A program made the position numbers and the translations under genes. Below the pieces are notes generated by a model that saw only the letters and a list, made by a program, of their open reading frames with translations, had not been told where the DNA came from and did no database searches. Of a stretch of DNA of 64,000 nt, positions 26,348 to 33,607 are shown piece after piece. Numbering within the stretch: the stretch's first letter is position 1; the number at the start of each line of letters is the position of its first letter. This DNA is from an uncultured Bacteroidia bacterium (GTDB lineage: Bacteria; Bacteroidota; Bacteroidia; Bacteroidales; UBA932): positions 1 through 64,000 of the forward strand of contig CADBAY010000018.1 of NCBI GenBank assembly GCA_902792815.1, read 5' to 3'.

Positions 26348-26689
26348 ATCCGCGCGAAAGCGCAAATTTAATAAGTTTAAATTTTTTCTGGGGATCCCCT
26401 TCCAAGCTTGCCGCCTTGGCATCCAGCAGTTTGGACAATTTGCCGGTGGCGGCCTGAATGTCGACAGTATCCAGCGCTTCTTCAATCAGCGCCTGCTCTA
26501 TGCCTTTAGCCCTCAGGGCAAAGCGTATCTTAACCGGGCCCCAGCCGGTAAGCCGTGCCTTCTCGCGGGCAAACGCACCGGCATACCGCAAGTCGTCCAC
26601 AAAACACTCTTTCAACAAAGCCGGCAGTACTCACGCTTGGAGCAAAGTGCTTCAAGCGAATCGAGCACTTTCTTTGCCTTTTCGTCCAT
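26307..26689 (-). pseudogene. recX: recX, frameshifted with internal deletion
   Basis: The start ATG 26689 reads MDEKAKKVLDSLEALCSK and then REYC, the normal N-terminus of a Bacteroidales RecX, but this frame hits TGA at 26614-26612. From about 26624 a different frame reads LLKECFVDDLRYAGAFAR and continues with the RecX repeat RLTGWGPVKIRFALRAKGI to a stop at 26307. In intact homologues I know, about 23-25 residues lie between these two blocks; here they are missing, so roughly 70 bases appear deleted with a frame change. RecX normally restrains RecA, whose gene is 3.5 kb away. A TTG at 26618 could restart a truncated 103-residue product. Confidence 0.75.
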
Positions 26690-26690
26690 A

Positions 26691-29183
26691 TCAGAAGTCG
26701 AAGCCAAGGGAAATATACATCCCCAAATCGTATTTGGTCTCGTGGAAGCGGTCCGACCAGTACCCCAACACTTTAATAGGGCCTATAGGAGTATTGTAGC
26801 CTACTTCCAGACCCGCGCCCCAGAGGGTCGGCAAGACCGTAGTGATGACATCTTCCAGTTTGTTTTCTTCGCGGAAATAGCCGCCCGTGGCTGTTACAAA
26901 CAGATTCTGACCCAAACGAAGGCGGAGACCGAGATTGGCCGTTGCCGCAATAGGACCGGCCTGATAAGCGTTTCCAAAACCTATGAAAGGCATCTGCCCG
27001 TCGATATACCGGTCAGGCATCACGCCTCCGACATAGTTCTGGTGAGCAAGCGAGAATGTAGGATCGACAGGCCCCCCGGCTACGGGTTTGGAAGGGCTTC
27101 CCATCAAAAATCTCACGTGCACGTCCGGCAGAAGGACAACCCAGCTGCCTATGATGCGCCACACGGCCGAATAGTTCACATATACGGTCTGGAGAGGCGT
27201 GAATGAAGGGCTGCCTATCTTTGCGAAATCGTAATCGTAGCCGAAGGTCATGTAAGTACCCTTCAGAGGATAATGATAACGGTCGTAGGTGTAGATGGAT
27301 CCGTTCGCAAACATGCCGACGTATGCTCCTTGCATGAGGCCGGGGTTGAGGTTATAGACCGACTCTCCGTAAGTAGTGGCATACGGAAGGAAATACTGCC
27401 TGTACTGGGCGCCTACATTAAAGTCAACACTTGTCCAACGGATATTGGACAGATAAAGTTTCTCTGCGTGTCCCCACCAGCGGGCGGCCGCCCCCACACG
27501 GTTAAGGTCGGTGGAAAGGGTTGAAGAGATGTTCCTTACACTGGCCTCGAGGTTGATGGTAGGCATCCAAGAAAGGTCGAGAGCAGCCCGCATGCCGAAC
27601 TTCTGGTTACGGCCCACCTTGGCATCCATGTCAAGCTTGAAACCACTGAGCTTGTGGGCGTTCAAGCCAAGGTTGAAGATGAACGAAGGCCATTCTTCAG
27701 TATCCAGGCGCACGCCCATTCCGAACTGGTTACGAGGCCCCCTGACGCAATCGAACAGCAGACTGTACGGTTCGTTCTGGCCCAGCACACTGTAAGTAAC
27801 CGATGAGAAAGAACCGGTAGCTTCTATGATGGACATCATATGCTCCATGCTGGTCTTGCTTATCTTCCCTCCCGGTTTGAATTTGATCTTACGCTGGAGC
27901 ATACGGGCTTCGGACTTCGTGAGGCCCTTGAAGTCGACGTTTTCGATCAGTACAGGAGTGCGGCCTATATCCACGGCGGGAGGCCCTTGGAGAGTCGTCA
28001 CGGCGTCTTTGGTCAGGCCCTTTATTTCGGCGATTTCCTCAGCTTTGAGCCTGGCCGCCACATAGCCCCTGTTGATCATGGTGTCGATGGCCTCCGGCGT
28101 AAAGCTCAGCATGTTGTATCCGGTAAGCACCGGCTTGATAAACACATCGGTCTCGCCCACATTCTTGTCGAAGGTGTTCTTGCCGAGCATGGTTACGAAC
28201 TGCATAACTATGTCGCCAAGATTATTGACCTGCGAGAATGCGCGGTCCTGGTCCGACAGGTCGACGCCGATAACAATGTCTGCGCCCATGGCCCTTGCCA
28301 GGTCGACCGGGAAGTTGTTACGGGTTCCGCCGTCGGTAAGAATGGTGCCCTTCGACCTCACCGGCTTGAAAAGCACGGGGATGCTCATCGTCGAGCGCAT
28401 TGCATCTTTGATGGAGCCGGACGACCAGTTCTTGGCTTTAAGGCTCACCATATCAGTCGCCACGCAGAAAAACGGAATCGGCAGGTCTTCGAAAGCTATA
28501 TTGTCCTGATACCCGACGCTAAGGCTCGAGAAGAGGTTATTGACATTGAATCCGTACACGTATCCGGACGGAAGGGAGCTTGCAAAACTGTTCTGGCCAA
28601 AGTTACCAGAGGCGCCGTTGTCGATATACTGAACCTGGTCGTCGATACGGGTCTGGAAATCTTTCTTGGAGTAATGGAAAGGTATCGCCACCAAATAAGT
28701 CTCGCGGTAACGTTTGCGCGCATAAGAATAGTACGACTGGTCGATCTTATCCGAAAGCATGACTCCCCAGTCCTGGTTCCTCAACAAAGAATCCATGTAG
28801 TGCGAATCATAACCAAGGGAAGCTATGCCTCCCACAAGGCCGCCCATACTGGTTCCGCAGATCATGTCGATAGGAATGCCCTGTTCCTCCAGATAGCGCA
28901 GCACGCCCACATGGGCCGAGCCTTTGGCTCCGCCGCCGCTAAGGACCAGCGCTACCGTAGGCCGGTGCTGGGCCGCATGAATAGAGTCCATGCGAGCACG
29001 CATCCTGGCAATGATAGCCGCATCGGCCTGGGGATCCACACTGTCGATAGAAAGGCCGTTGGCATACTCCTGACCCGACGAGGGTACGGTTAAAAATATA
29101 GCCGCTATTGCTGCGAATGCCGTCCGGCAAGCATACCGCAGGCCGCGAGAATATCCTCGCCTCGTGAAGCTCTTATTGTGCAT
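26691..29183 (-). CDS. patatin-like phospholipase with C-terminal BamA-type barrel
   Basis: An 830-residue outer-membrane protein. After a signal peptide (ending near SSGQ), the patatin domain (about 75-330) has the oxyanion GGGAKGSAHVG, nucleophile GTSMGGLVGG and catalytic Asp in DGGTRNN. A POTRA-like segment (VDFKGLTKSEARMLQ) precedes a C-terminal 16-strand-type surface-antigen barrel ending in an aromatic residue (SLGFDF). This lipase-POTRA-barrel order is that of PlpD-type (type Vd) autotransporters; surface display or periplasmic phospholipid turnover is inferred. The ATG 29183 overlaps rlmN by 79 bases; no better start leaves a signal peptide. Confidence 0.87.
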   Translation of the reverse strand: MHNKSFTRRGYSRGLRYACRTAFAAIAAIFLTVPSSGQEYANGLSIDSVDPQADAAIIARMRARMDSIHAAQHRPTVALVLSGGGAKGSAHVGVLRYLEEQGIPIDMICGTSMGGLVGGIASLGYDSHYMDSLLRNQDWGVMLSDKIDQSYYSYARKRYRETYLVAIPFHYSKKDFQTRIDDQVQYIDNGASGNFGQNSFASSLPSGYVYGFNVNNLFSSLSVGYQDNIAFEDLPIPFFCVATDMVSLKAKNWSSGSIKDAMRSTMSIPVLFKPVRSKGTILTDGGTRNNFPVDLARAMGADIVIGVDLSDQDRAFSQVNNLGDIVMQFVTMLGKNTFDKNVGETDVFIKPVLTGYNMLSFTPEAIDTMINRGYVAARLKAEEIAEIKGLTKDAVTTLQGPPAVDIGRTPVLIENVDFKGLTKSEARMLQRKIKFKPGGKISKTSMEHMMSIIEATGSFSSVTYSVLGQNEPYSLLFDCVRGPRNQFGMGVRLDTEEWPSFIFNLGLNAHKLSGFKLDMDAKVGRNQKFGMRAALDLSWMPTINLEASVRNISSTLSTDLNRVGAAARWWGHAEKLYLSNIRWTSVDFNVGAQYRQYFLPYATTYGESVYNLNPGLMQGAYVGMFANGSIYTYDRYHYPLKGTYMTFGYDYDFAKIGSPSFTPLQTVYVNYSAVWRIIGSWVVLLPDVHVRFLMGSPSKPVAGGPVDPTFSLAHQNYVGGVMPDRYIDGQMPFIGFGNAYQAGPIAATANLGLRLRLGQNLFVTATGGYFREENKLEDVITTVLPTLWGAGLEVGYNTPIGPIKVLGYWSDRFHETKYDLGMYISLGFDF

Positions 29184-30124
29184 ACTATTCCATGATTATT
29201 CAATCGGTTCTTAAACTCCTCCATACGTATGTCGGGAGGGCAGTCATAGGGGAAATCCGGGATTTTATGGAAACGGATAAGATTCACCCGGCACTCCAGG
29301 CCGCCCAGCAGGCGGATTAGAGCGTCGGCGTGCCGCTTACTGTCGTTCCATCCGGCGAACATAGTGTACTCGAAGCTCACCCGGCGTTGCCCTGTAAAGT
29401 CATATTGCCTGATCAGGCCGATTACATCTTCCAGCGGCCAGGCTTTTTGGACGGGCATCATCTCGAGGCGTTCTTCGGGGAAAGGATTATGAAGGCTCAC
29501 CGCCAGATGGCAGCGTTCCTCGTCAAGGAATGTTTTCAATACAGGCAGGACGCCGATAGTGCTGAGGGTTATGCGTTTCGGGCTCCAGCCGAACCCCTCG
29601 GGAGAGGTAAGGACACCTATGGCCTTGCGGACCTCGGCGTAATTGTCCAAAGGCTCCCCCATCCCCATAAATACGGCGTTTGTAAGCGATTCGCTCTCCG
29701 GGATACTGACAAACTGGTTAAGGATGTCCGCGGCATCCAGATTGCCCCGCCATCCCTGGCGGCCGGTCATACAGAAACGGCAGCCCATACGGCAGCCCAT
29801 CTGGGAGCTCACGCAGAGGGTGCGCCTCTGCTCGTCGGGAATCACGACGGCTTCGACTGATTCTTTTTCGTTGACGGCAAAAAGGTACTTGGATGTGCCG
29901 TCACGGGAGGTCACCGAAGCAACGGGAGCAGAGGTCCCGAGCTCGCAGTTTTCCTGCAGGCGCGCCTTCGACAGCTTGGATATGTTGGTCATGGCATCCC
30001 AGCCGGAAACCCGCTTTACATACAGCCACTCGGCGAGTTGACGCCCCACAAAGGGCTTCAATCCGCAATCTGCGGCGAGGGCCGTCAGCTCCGCCGGACT
30101 TTTTCCGAGCAACTTTGTTTTCAC
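29105..30124 (-). CDS. rlmN: 23S rRNA (adenine2503-C2)/tRNA A37 methyltransferase
   Basis: A 339-residue radical SAM enzyme. The cluster-binding CRMGCRFC (CxxxCxxC) is followed by the SAM-binding MGMGEPL, and the C-terminal [15 protein letters not shown] contains the second catalytic cysteine, which forms the RlmN thioether intermediate. The start appears to be GTG 30124-30122; the -7 box TATTTTTG ends four bases before it. It heads a six-gene minus-strand operon and is divergent from recA. Confidence 0.93.
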   Translation of the reverse strand: MKTKLLGKSPAELTALAADCGLKPFVGRQLAEWLYVKRVSGWDAMTNISKLSKARLQENCELGTSAPVASVTSRDGTSKYLFAVNEKESVEAVVIPDEQRRTLCVSSQMGCRMGCRFCMTGRQGWRGNLDAADILNQFVSIPESESLTNAVFMGMGEPLDNYAEVRKAIGVLTSPEGFGWSPKRITLSTIGVLPVLKTFLDEERCHLAVSLHNPFPEERLEMMPVQKAWPLEDVIGLIRQYDFTGQRRVSFEYTMFAGWNDSKRHADALIRLLGGLECRVNLIRFHKIPDFPYDCPPDIRMEEFKNRLNNHGIVCTIRASRGEDILAACGMLAGRHSQQ

Positions 30125-30128
30125 ATTA

Positions 30129-30136
30129 CAAAAATA
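30129..30136 (-). promoter_or_regulatory. -7 promoter box of rlmN operon
   Basis: The minus strand reads TATTTTTG, ending four bases before the rlmN GTG start at 30124. Confidence 0.55.
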
Positions 30137-30149
30137 ACGAATTTTCTCT

Positions 30150-30157
30150 TATATTTG
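30150..30157 (+). promoter_or_regulatory. -7 promoter box of recA
   Basis: TATATTTG, 26 bases before the recA ATG. I see no LexA-like palindrome nearby. Confidence 0.6.
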
Positions 30158-30183
30158 TATTCGTAATATTAAAACCACACGTT

Positions 30184-31212
30184 ATGGCTAAAGAAATTGA
30201 AACTCAGGCCACTGATGTCAATGCCGCCAAGCTTAAGGCATTGCAGGCCACGATCGACAAGATCGAAAAAGATTTCGGGAAAGGAACGATTATGAAGCTG
30301 GGAGATCAGCCACAATGGGACGTCCAGGTGATACCGAGCGGCTCAGTTGCCCTCGACCACGCACTTGGAATCGGTGGTTACCCCCGCGGCCGCATAATCG
30401 AGATCTACGGTCCGGAGTCAAGCGGCAAGACCACTCTTGCCATCCATGCCATTGCGGAAGCCCAGAAGCAGGGCGGAATAGCCGCAATGATCGACGCCGA
30501 GCATGCATTCGACCGCACTTACGCCCAGGCTCTCGGCGTAAACCTCGAAACTTTGCTCATCAGCCAGCCGGACAATGGCGAGCAGGCTCTTGAAATCGCC
30601 GACAATCTCATCCGCAGCGGCGCAATCGACATCGTAGTCATCGACTCAGTTGCGGCCCTCACGCCCAAGGCCGAGATCGAAGGCGAGATGGGAGACAACA
30701 AAGTGGGCCTCCAGGCCCGCCTTATGAGCCAGGCCCTCCGCAAGCTCACCGCCAACATCTCCAAGACAAACACCTGCTGCATCTTCATCAACCAGCTCCG
30801 CGAGAAGATCGGCATTATGTTCGGCAACCCCGAGACGACCACCGGAGGCAACGCCCTCAAGTTTTACGCTTCTGTCCGTATCGACGTACGCCGCATCACC
30901 CAGCTCAAAGACGGTGACGAGGCCACCGGCAACCGCACAAGGGTGAAGGTAGTCAAGAACAAGATGGCTCCCCCCTTCAAGAAGGCGGAATTCGACATCG
31001 TGTACGGCGAGGGTATAAGTCACGTCGCCGAAATAGCCGACCTGGCCATTGAGCTGGACATCATCCACAAGAGCGGCTCGTGGTTCAGCTACGGCGGAGA
31101 GAAGCTCGCCCAGGGTCTTGCCGCCGTTAAGCAGCTGCTTCGTGACAATCCCGAGCTTTGCGAGGAAATCGAAGCTCAGGTACGCGAAGGTCTAGCTACT
31201 GTAAAAGACTGA
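30184..31212 (+). CDS. recA: recombinase RecA
   Basis: A 342-residue strand-exchange ATPase. Walker A GPESSGKT is at residues 76-83, Walker [10 protein letters not shown], the DNA-binding L1/L2 region [16 protein letters not shown], and MSQALRKL. Start MAKEIETQ at 30184; the longer frame upstream would run through rlmN and the promoter. The C-terminal tail is short and acidic ([16 protein letters not shown]). It ends one base before the convergent PLD-family gene. Confidence 0.97.
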   Translation: MAKEIETQATDVNAAKLKALQATIDKIEKDFGKGTIMKLGDQPQWDVQVIPSGSVALDHALGIGGYPRGRIIEIYGPESSGKTTLAIHAIAEAQKQGGIAAMIDAEHAFDRTYAQALGVNLETLLISQPDNGEQALEIADNLIRSGAIDIVVIDSVAALTPKAEIEGEMGDNKVGLQARLMSQALRKLTANISKTNTCCIFINQLREKIGIMFGNPETTTGGNALKFYASVRIDVRRITQLKDGDEATGNRTRVKVVKNKMAPPFKKAEFDIVYGEGISHVAEIADLAIELDIIHKSGSWFSYGGEKLAQGLAAVKQLLRDNPELCEEIEAQVREGLATVKD

Positions 31213-31213
31213 T

Positions 31214-32518
31214 TTACATCCAGAAAGAAAGGGGTCTGAAGACCTTTTGCTTGAAGCGTTCGCCGGCACTCCAGCCGGCGAATGTCGTTTCTGTTACCTC
31301 CTCGGTGCCTTTAAGGTCTTCGAGGTATTTACGTGCATTAAGGGTAGCCGTATGCTCGTCATATATCATTGCTCCGGCCTCATAGAGCTTGAGCAGGCTC
31401 TGTTTATCTAAATTCGACGAGCCGATGTAGATCATATAATCGTCGGCTATGAACACTTTGCTGTGTACAAAACGGTCCACCCTTTCGAAGATGCGCACGC
31501 CGGAACGTACGCAAGTCTTGTAATAAGAGTGGTTGACAGGAGAAGCAAACTCGACGTCGGCGTCCCTGGCAATCAGGAGACGCACGTCCAAACCACGCTC
31601 GGCCGCTTTCTTCATGGCTTTGACCACCCGCTTGGTGGGCATGAAATAAGGAGTTGCGATATAGACGTATCGCGAGGCGTTCTCGAGAGTCCAGACAAGT
31701 GCATCCTGCACCGAATTGGCGGGTACGTCAGGGCCGTCGGCAAAAAGCTGGAACACGGCACCCTCACCGCTTGCAGCCTCTTCAGACCTGACCAGTTGCA
31801 GGGGTATCTTGCCGCTCTTCGAGGTTGAGAGCATATTCCAGTTCTGGAGGAACATTGCCCTCAGGCTCATCACGGCCGGCCCTTTGATGCGGATATGGGT
31901 ATCCTCCCAAGCGCCCATGCTGCCGTCGTTGATATTCATTCCGCCCACGTATGCAACTTTGCCGTCGACTATGCTGATCTTCCTGTGGTTCCAGGATGTT
32001 ATAGGGTATAGACCGTCACAGAAGCGTCCCAGAGGCCTGAAATTACGCATGTCAACACCTCTTTTACGCATATCGGAATAAAAACCGTTAAAGAAAGACC
32101 GCCCGTCAATAATATTATCAAAAAGATTGGCGACATTATCGTGAGTATAGCGAACTGTTACTCCTTCTCCGGCCTTCTGAAGGAGAAGCTCCTTAAAGAA
32201 GTGCCCGGTGGTATCGCTGGCAAACAGCATAGTCTCAAGCTCGATATAATCTTTCGCCGCATTGTAATCCGCCGTAAGCAATTCGCGATAGTGAAGCCCG
32301 TTGGTAATTATCTCCATTTCGTTGCCCACGGTGGGAATACTTGCGGGAACGAATGTCAAGTAGCGGGCCAGTGGACGATACTGTTCCCGGATAAGACCTG
32401 TGGCGTCACGGACATAAACCGTATCAGGTTCGGCGCCGCTAACGGAAGGGCAGGAAGCCCGGCAAAGCAGCAAGAAAAACAGCGCCACATTAACCATCAA
32501 TTGTTTAAGCATATCCAT
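31214..32518 (-). CDS. secreted phospholipase D-family/cardiolipin synthase-like protein
   Basis: A 434-residue protein with two HKD phosphodiesterase motifs: HRKISIVDGKVAYVGGMN and HSKVFIADDYMIYIGSSN, each with the downstream Gly/Ser-Asn. Unlike classic bacterial cardiolipin synthase it has no pair of N-terminal transmembrane helices; instead a signal peptide (about 1-28) puts the catalytic domain outside the cytoplasm. Synthesis of cardiolipin or another phosphatidyl transfer is the likely reaction, but nuclease activity cannot be excluded. The -7 box lies four bases before the ATG at 32518. Confidence 0.83.
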   Translation of the reverse strand: MDMLKQLMVNVALFFLLLCRASCPSVSGAEPDTVYVRDATGLIREQYRPLARYLTFVPASIPTVGNEMEIITNGLHYRELLTADYNAAKDYIELETMLFASDTTGHFFKELLLQKAGEGVTVRYTHDNVANLFDNIIDGRSFFNGFYSDMRKRGVDMRNFRPLGRFCDGLYPITSWNHRKISIVDGKVAYVGGMNINDGSMGAWEDTHIRIKGPAVMSLRAMFLQNWNMLSTSKSGKIPLQLVRSEEAASGEGAVFQLFADGPDVPANSVQDALVWTLENASRYVYIATPYFMPTKRVVKAMKKAAERGLDVRLLIARDADVEFASPVNHSYYKTCVRSGVRIFERVDRFVHSKVFIADDYMIYIGSSNLDKQSLLKLYEAGAMIYDEHTATLNARKYLEDLKGTEEVTETTFAGWSAGERFKQKVFRPLSFWM

Positions 32519-32522
32519 TCCA

Positions 32523-32530
32523 CAAAAATA
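32523..32530 (-). promoter_or_regulatory. -7 promoter box of the PLD-family gene
   Basis: The minus strand reads TATTTTTG four bases before the ATG at 32518. Confidence 0.55.
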
Positions 32531-32553
32531 ACTAAAATCTGCAAATAATAAAT

Positions 32554-32561
32554 TATATTTG
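32554..32561 (+). promoter_or_regulatory. -7 promoter box of the CNNM/CorC-type gene
   Basis: TATATTTG, eight bases before the ATG at 32570. It overlaps the right arm of an 8-base inverted repeat, TGCAAATA (32540-32547) and TATTTGCA (32556-32563). Confidence 0.55.
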
Positions 32562-32569
32562 CATCCGAT

Positions 32570-33607
32570 ATGGCAGTATTGCTGGTATTTCTTTTGAGCG
32601 CAATGCTCATCTCCTTCCTCTGCTCCGTGCTGGAAGCTACCCTGATGAGCACCCCCATCTCGTATATTACTATGCGGGAAGAAGATGGCTACAAGCCCGC
32701 CACGCTAATGAAGAAGTACAAGACAGATACTTCCAGGCCTCTGGCGGCTATCCTGTCACTCAATACCATAGCCAACACCATAGGCGCTGCAGGAGTGGGC
32801 CGCCAGGCAACCCTAGTTTTCGGCTCTGCGTGGTTCGGTCTGGTGAGTGCAATCACCACCATCCTCATCCTTGTTTTCGCCGAGATCATCCCCAAGAATC
32901 TGGGCACCGCGCGCTGGAAAAGCCTCATGGGGTTCACCGCGAGGACGATACGCCTGCTCATCTTCTGCCTCTACCCCGTCGTCATCGCCGTGGAGTGGCT
33001 CCAGAAGCATATCACACCCGAAGACAGCGACTCCACCGTTTCCCGCGAGGAAGTCGGGGCTCTTGCCGACGTTGCCGAAGAGTCGGGAGAACTCGACGAG
33101 GACGAGAACGAAGTTATCCAGAACATTATCTCCCTTGATGAGATGCAGGCCTGCGACGCTATGACGCCGCGGGTGGTTTGTGCCATCGCCCCGGAGTCTA
33201 TGCCGCTCAAACGCTTCTACAAAGACAAGCGTTACCTCCATCACAGCCGTATCCCGGTATTTGCCGACAACGACGAATACATTACCGGCTACATACTCCG
33301 TATGGAAGCTCTCCAGCTGATTGCAGAGAACAAGTCGGACGTTACCCTTGGAGATATAAAGCGCGACATCCCCGCCTTCCCCGAAGAAACCACGCTCGAC
33401 GTCATCTGGGACGAGATGATTTCCAAAGACGAGCCTATAAGCGTCATAATCAACGAATACGGAGCATTCCAGGGAATCTTGACCCTTGAAGACGTTATCG
33501 AAACTATTCTTGGCAACGAAATCGTTGACGAGCGTGACGAGGTACGCGACATGCAGCAGCTCGCACTCGAGCGCTACCGCAAACGCACCCAGGGCAGCAA
33601 CAGCTAA
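32570..33607 (+). CDS. CNNM/CorC-type (DUF21-CBS) membrane protein
   Basis: A 345-residue protein: the DUF21/CNNM membrane domain occupies roughly residues 1-150 with four hydrophobic segments (including EIIPKNLGTARW), followed by a pair of CBS domains (about 190-310: MTPRVVCAI, HSRIPVFADNDEYITG, ISVIINEYGAFQGILTLEDVIETILGNEI split across the second CBS). The C-terminal CorC_HlyC domain of longer relatives is missing. The family is linked to Mg2+/Co2+ efflux; often labelled haemolysin. The stop shares CTAA with the convergent ATP-grasp protein gene. Confidence 0.85.
   Translation: MAVLLVFLLSAMLISFLCSVLEATLMSTPISYITMREEDGYKPATLMKKYKTDTSRPLAAILSLNTIANTIGAAGVGRQATLVFGSAWFGLVSAITTILILVFAEIIPKNLGTARWKSLMGFTARTIRLLIFCLYPVVIAVEWLQKHITPEDSDSTVSREEVGALADVAEESGELDEDENEVIQNIISLDEMQACDAMTPRVVCAIAPESMPLKRFYKDKRYLHHSRIPVFADNDEYITGYILRMEALQLIAENKSDVTLGDIKRDIPAFPEETTLDVIWDEMISKDEPISVIINEYGAFQGILTLEDVIETILGNEIVDERDEVRDMQQLALERYRKRTQGSNS

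Noticed and set aside
26307-26618. The 103-codon frame as a complete small gene
   Set aside because: It begins inside the RecX fold with no ribosome-start context other than a TTG, and the missing N-terminus is found in another frame just upstream.
27840-29093. 417-codon open frame on the plus strand
   Set aside because: Antisense shadow of the patatin-barrel gene; no promoter or recognisable protein features.
32540-32563. Inverted repeat TGCAAATA/TATTTGCA as an operator
   Set aside because: It coincides with the divergent AT-rich promoter boxes, whose consensus is itself partly self-complementary, so the symmetry is expected.
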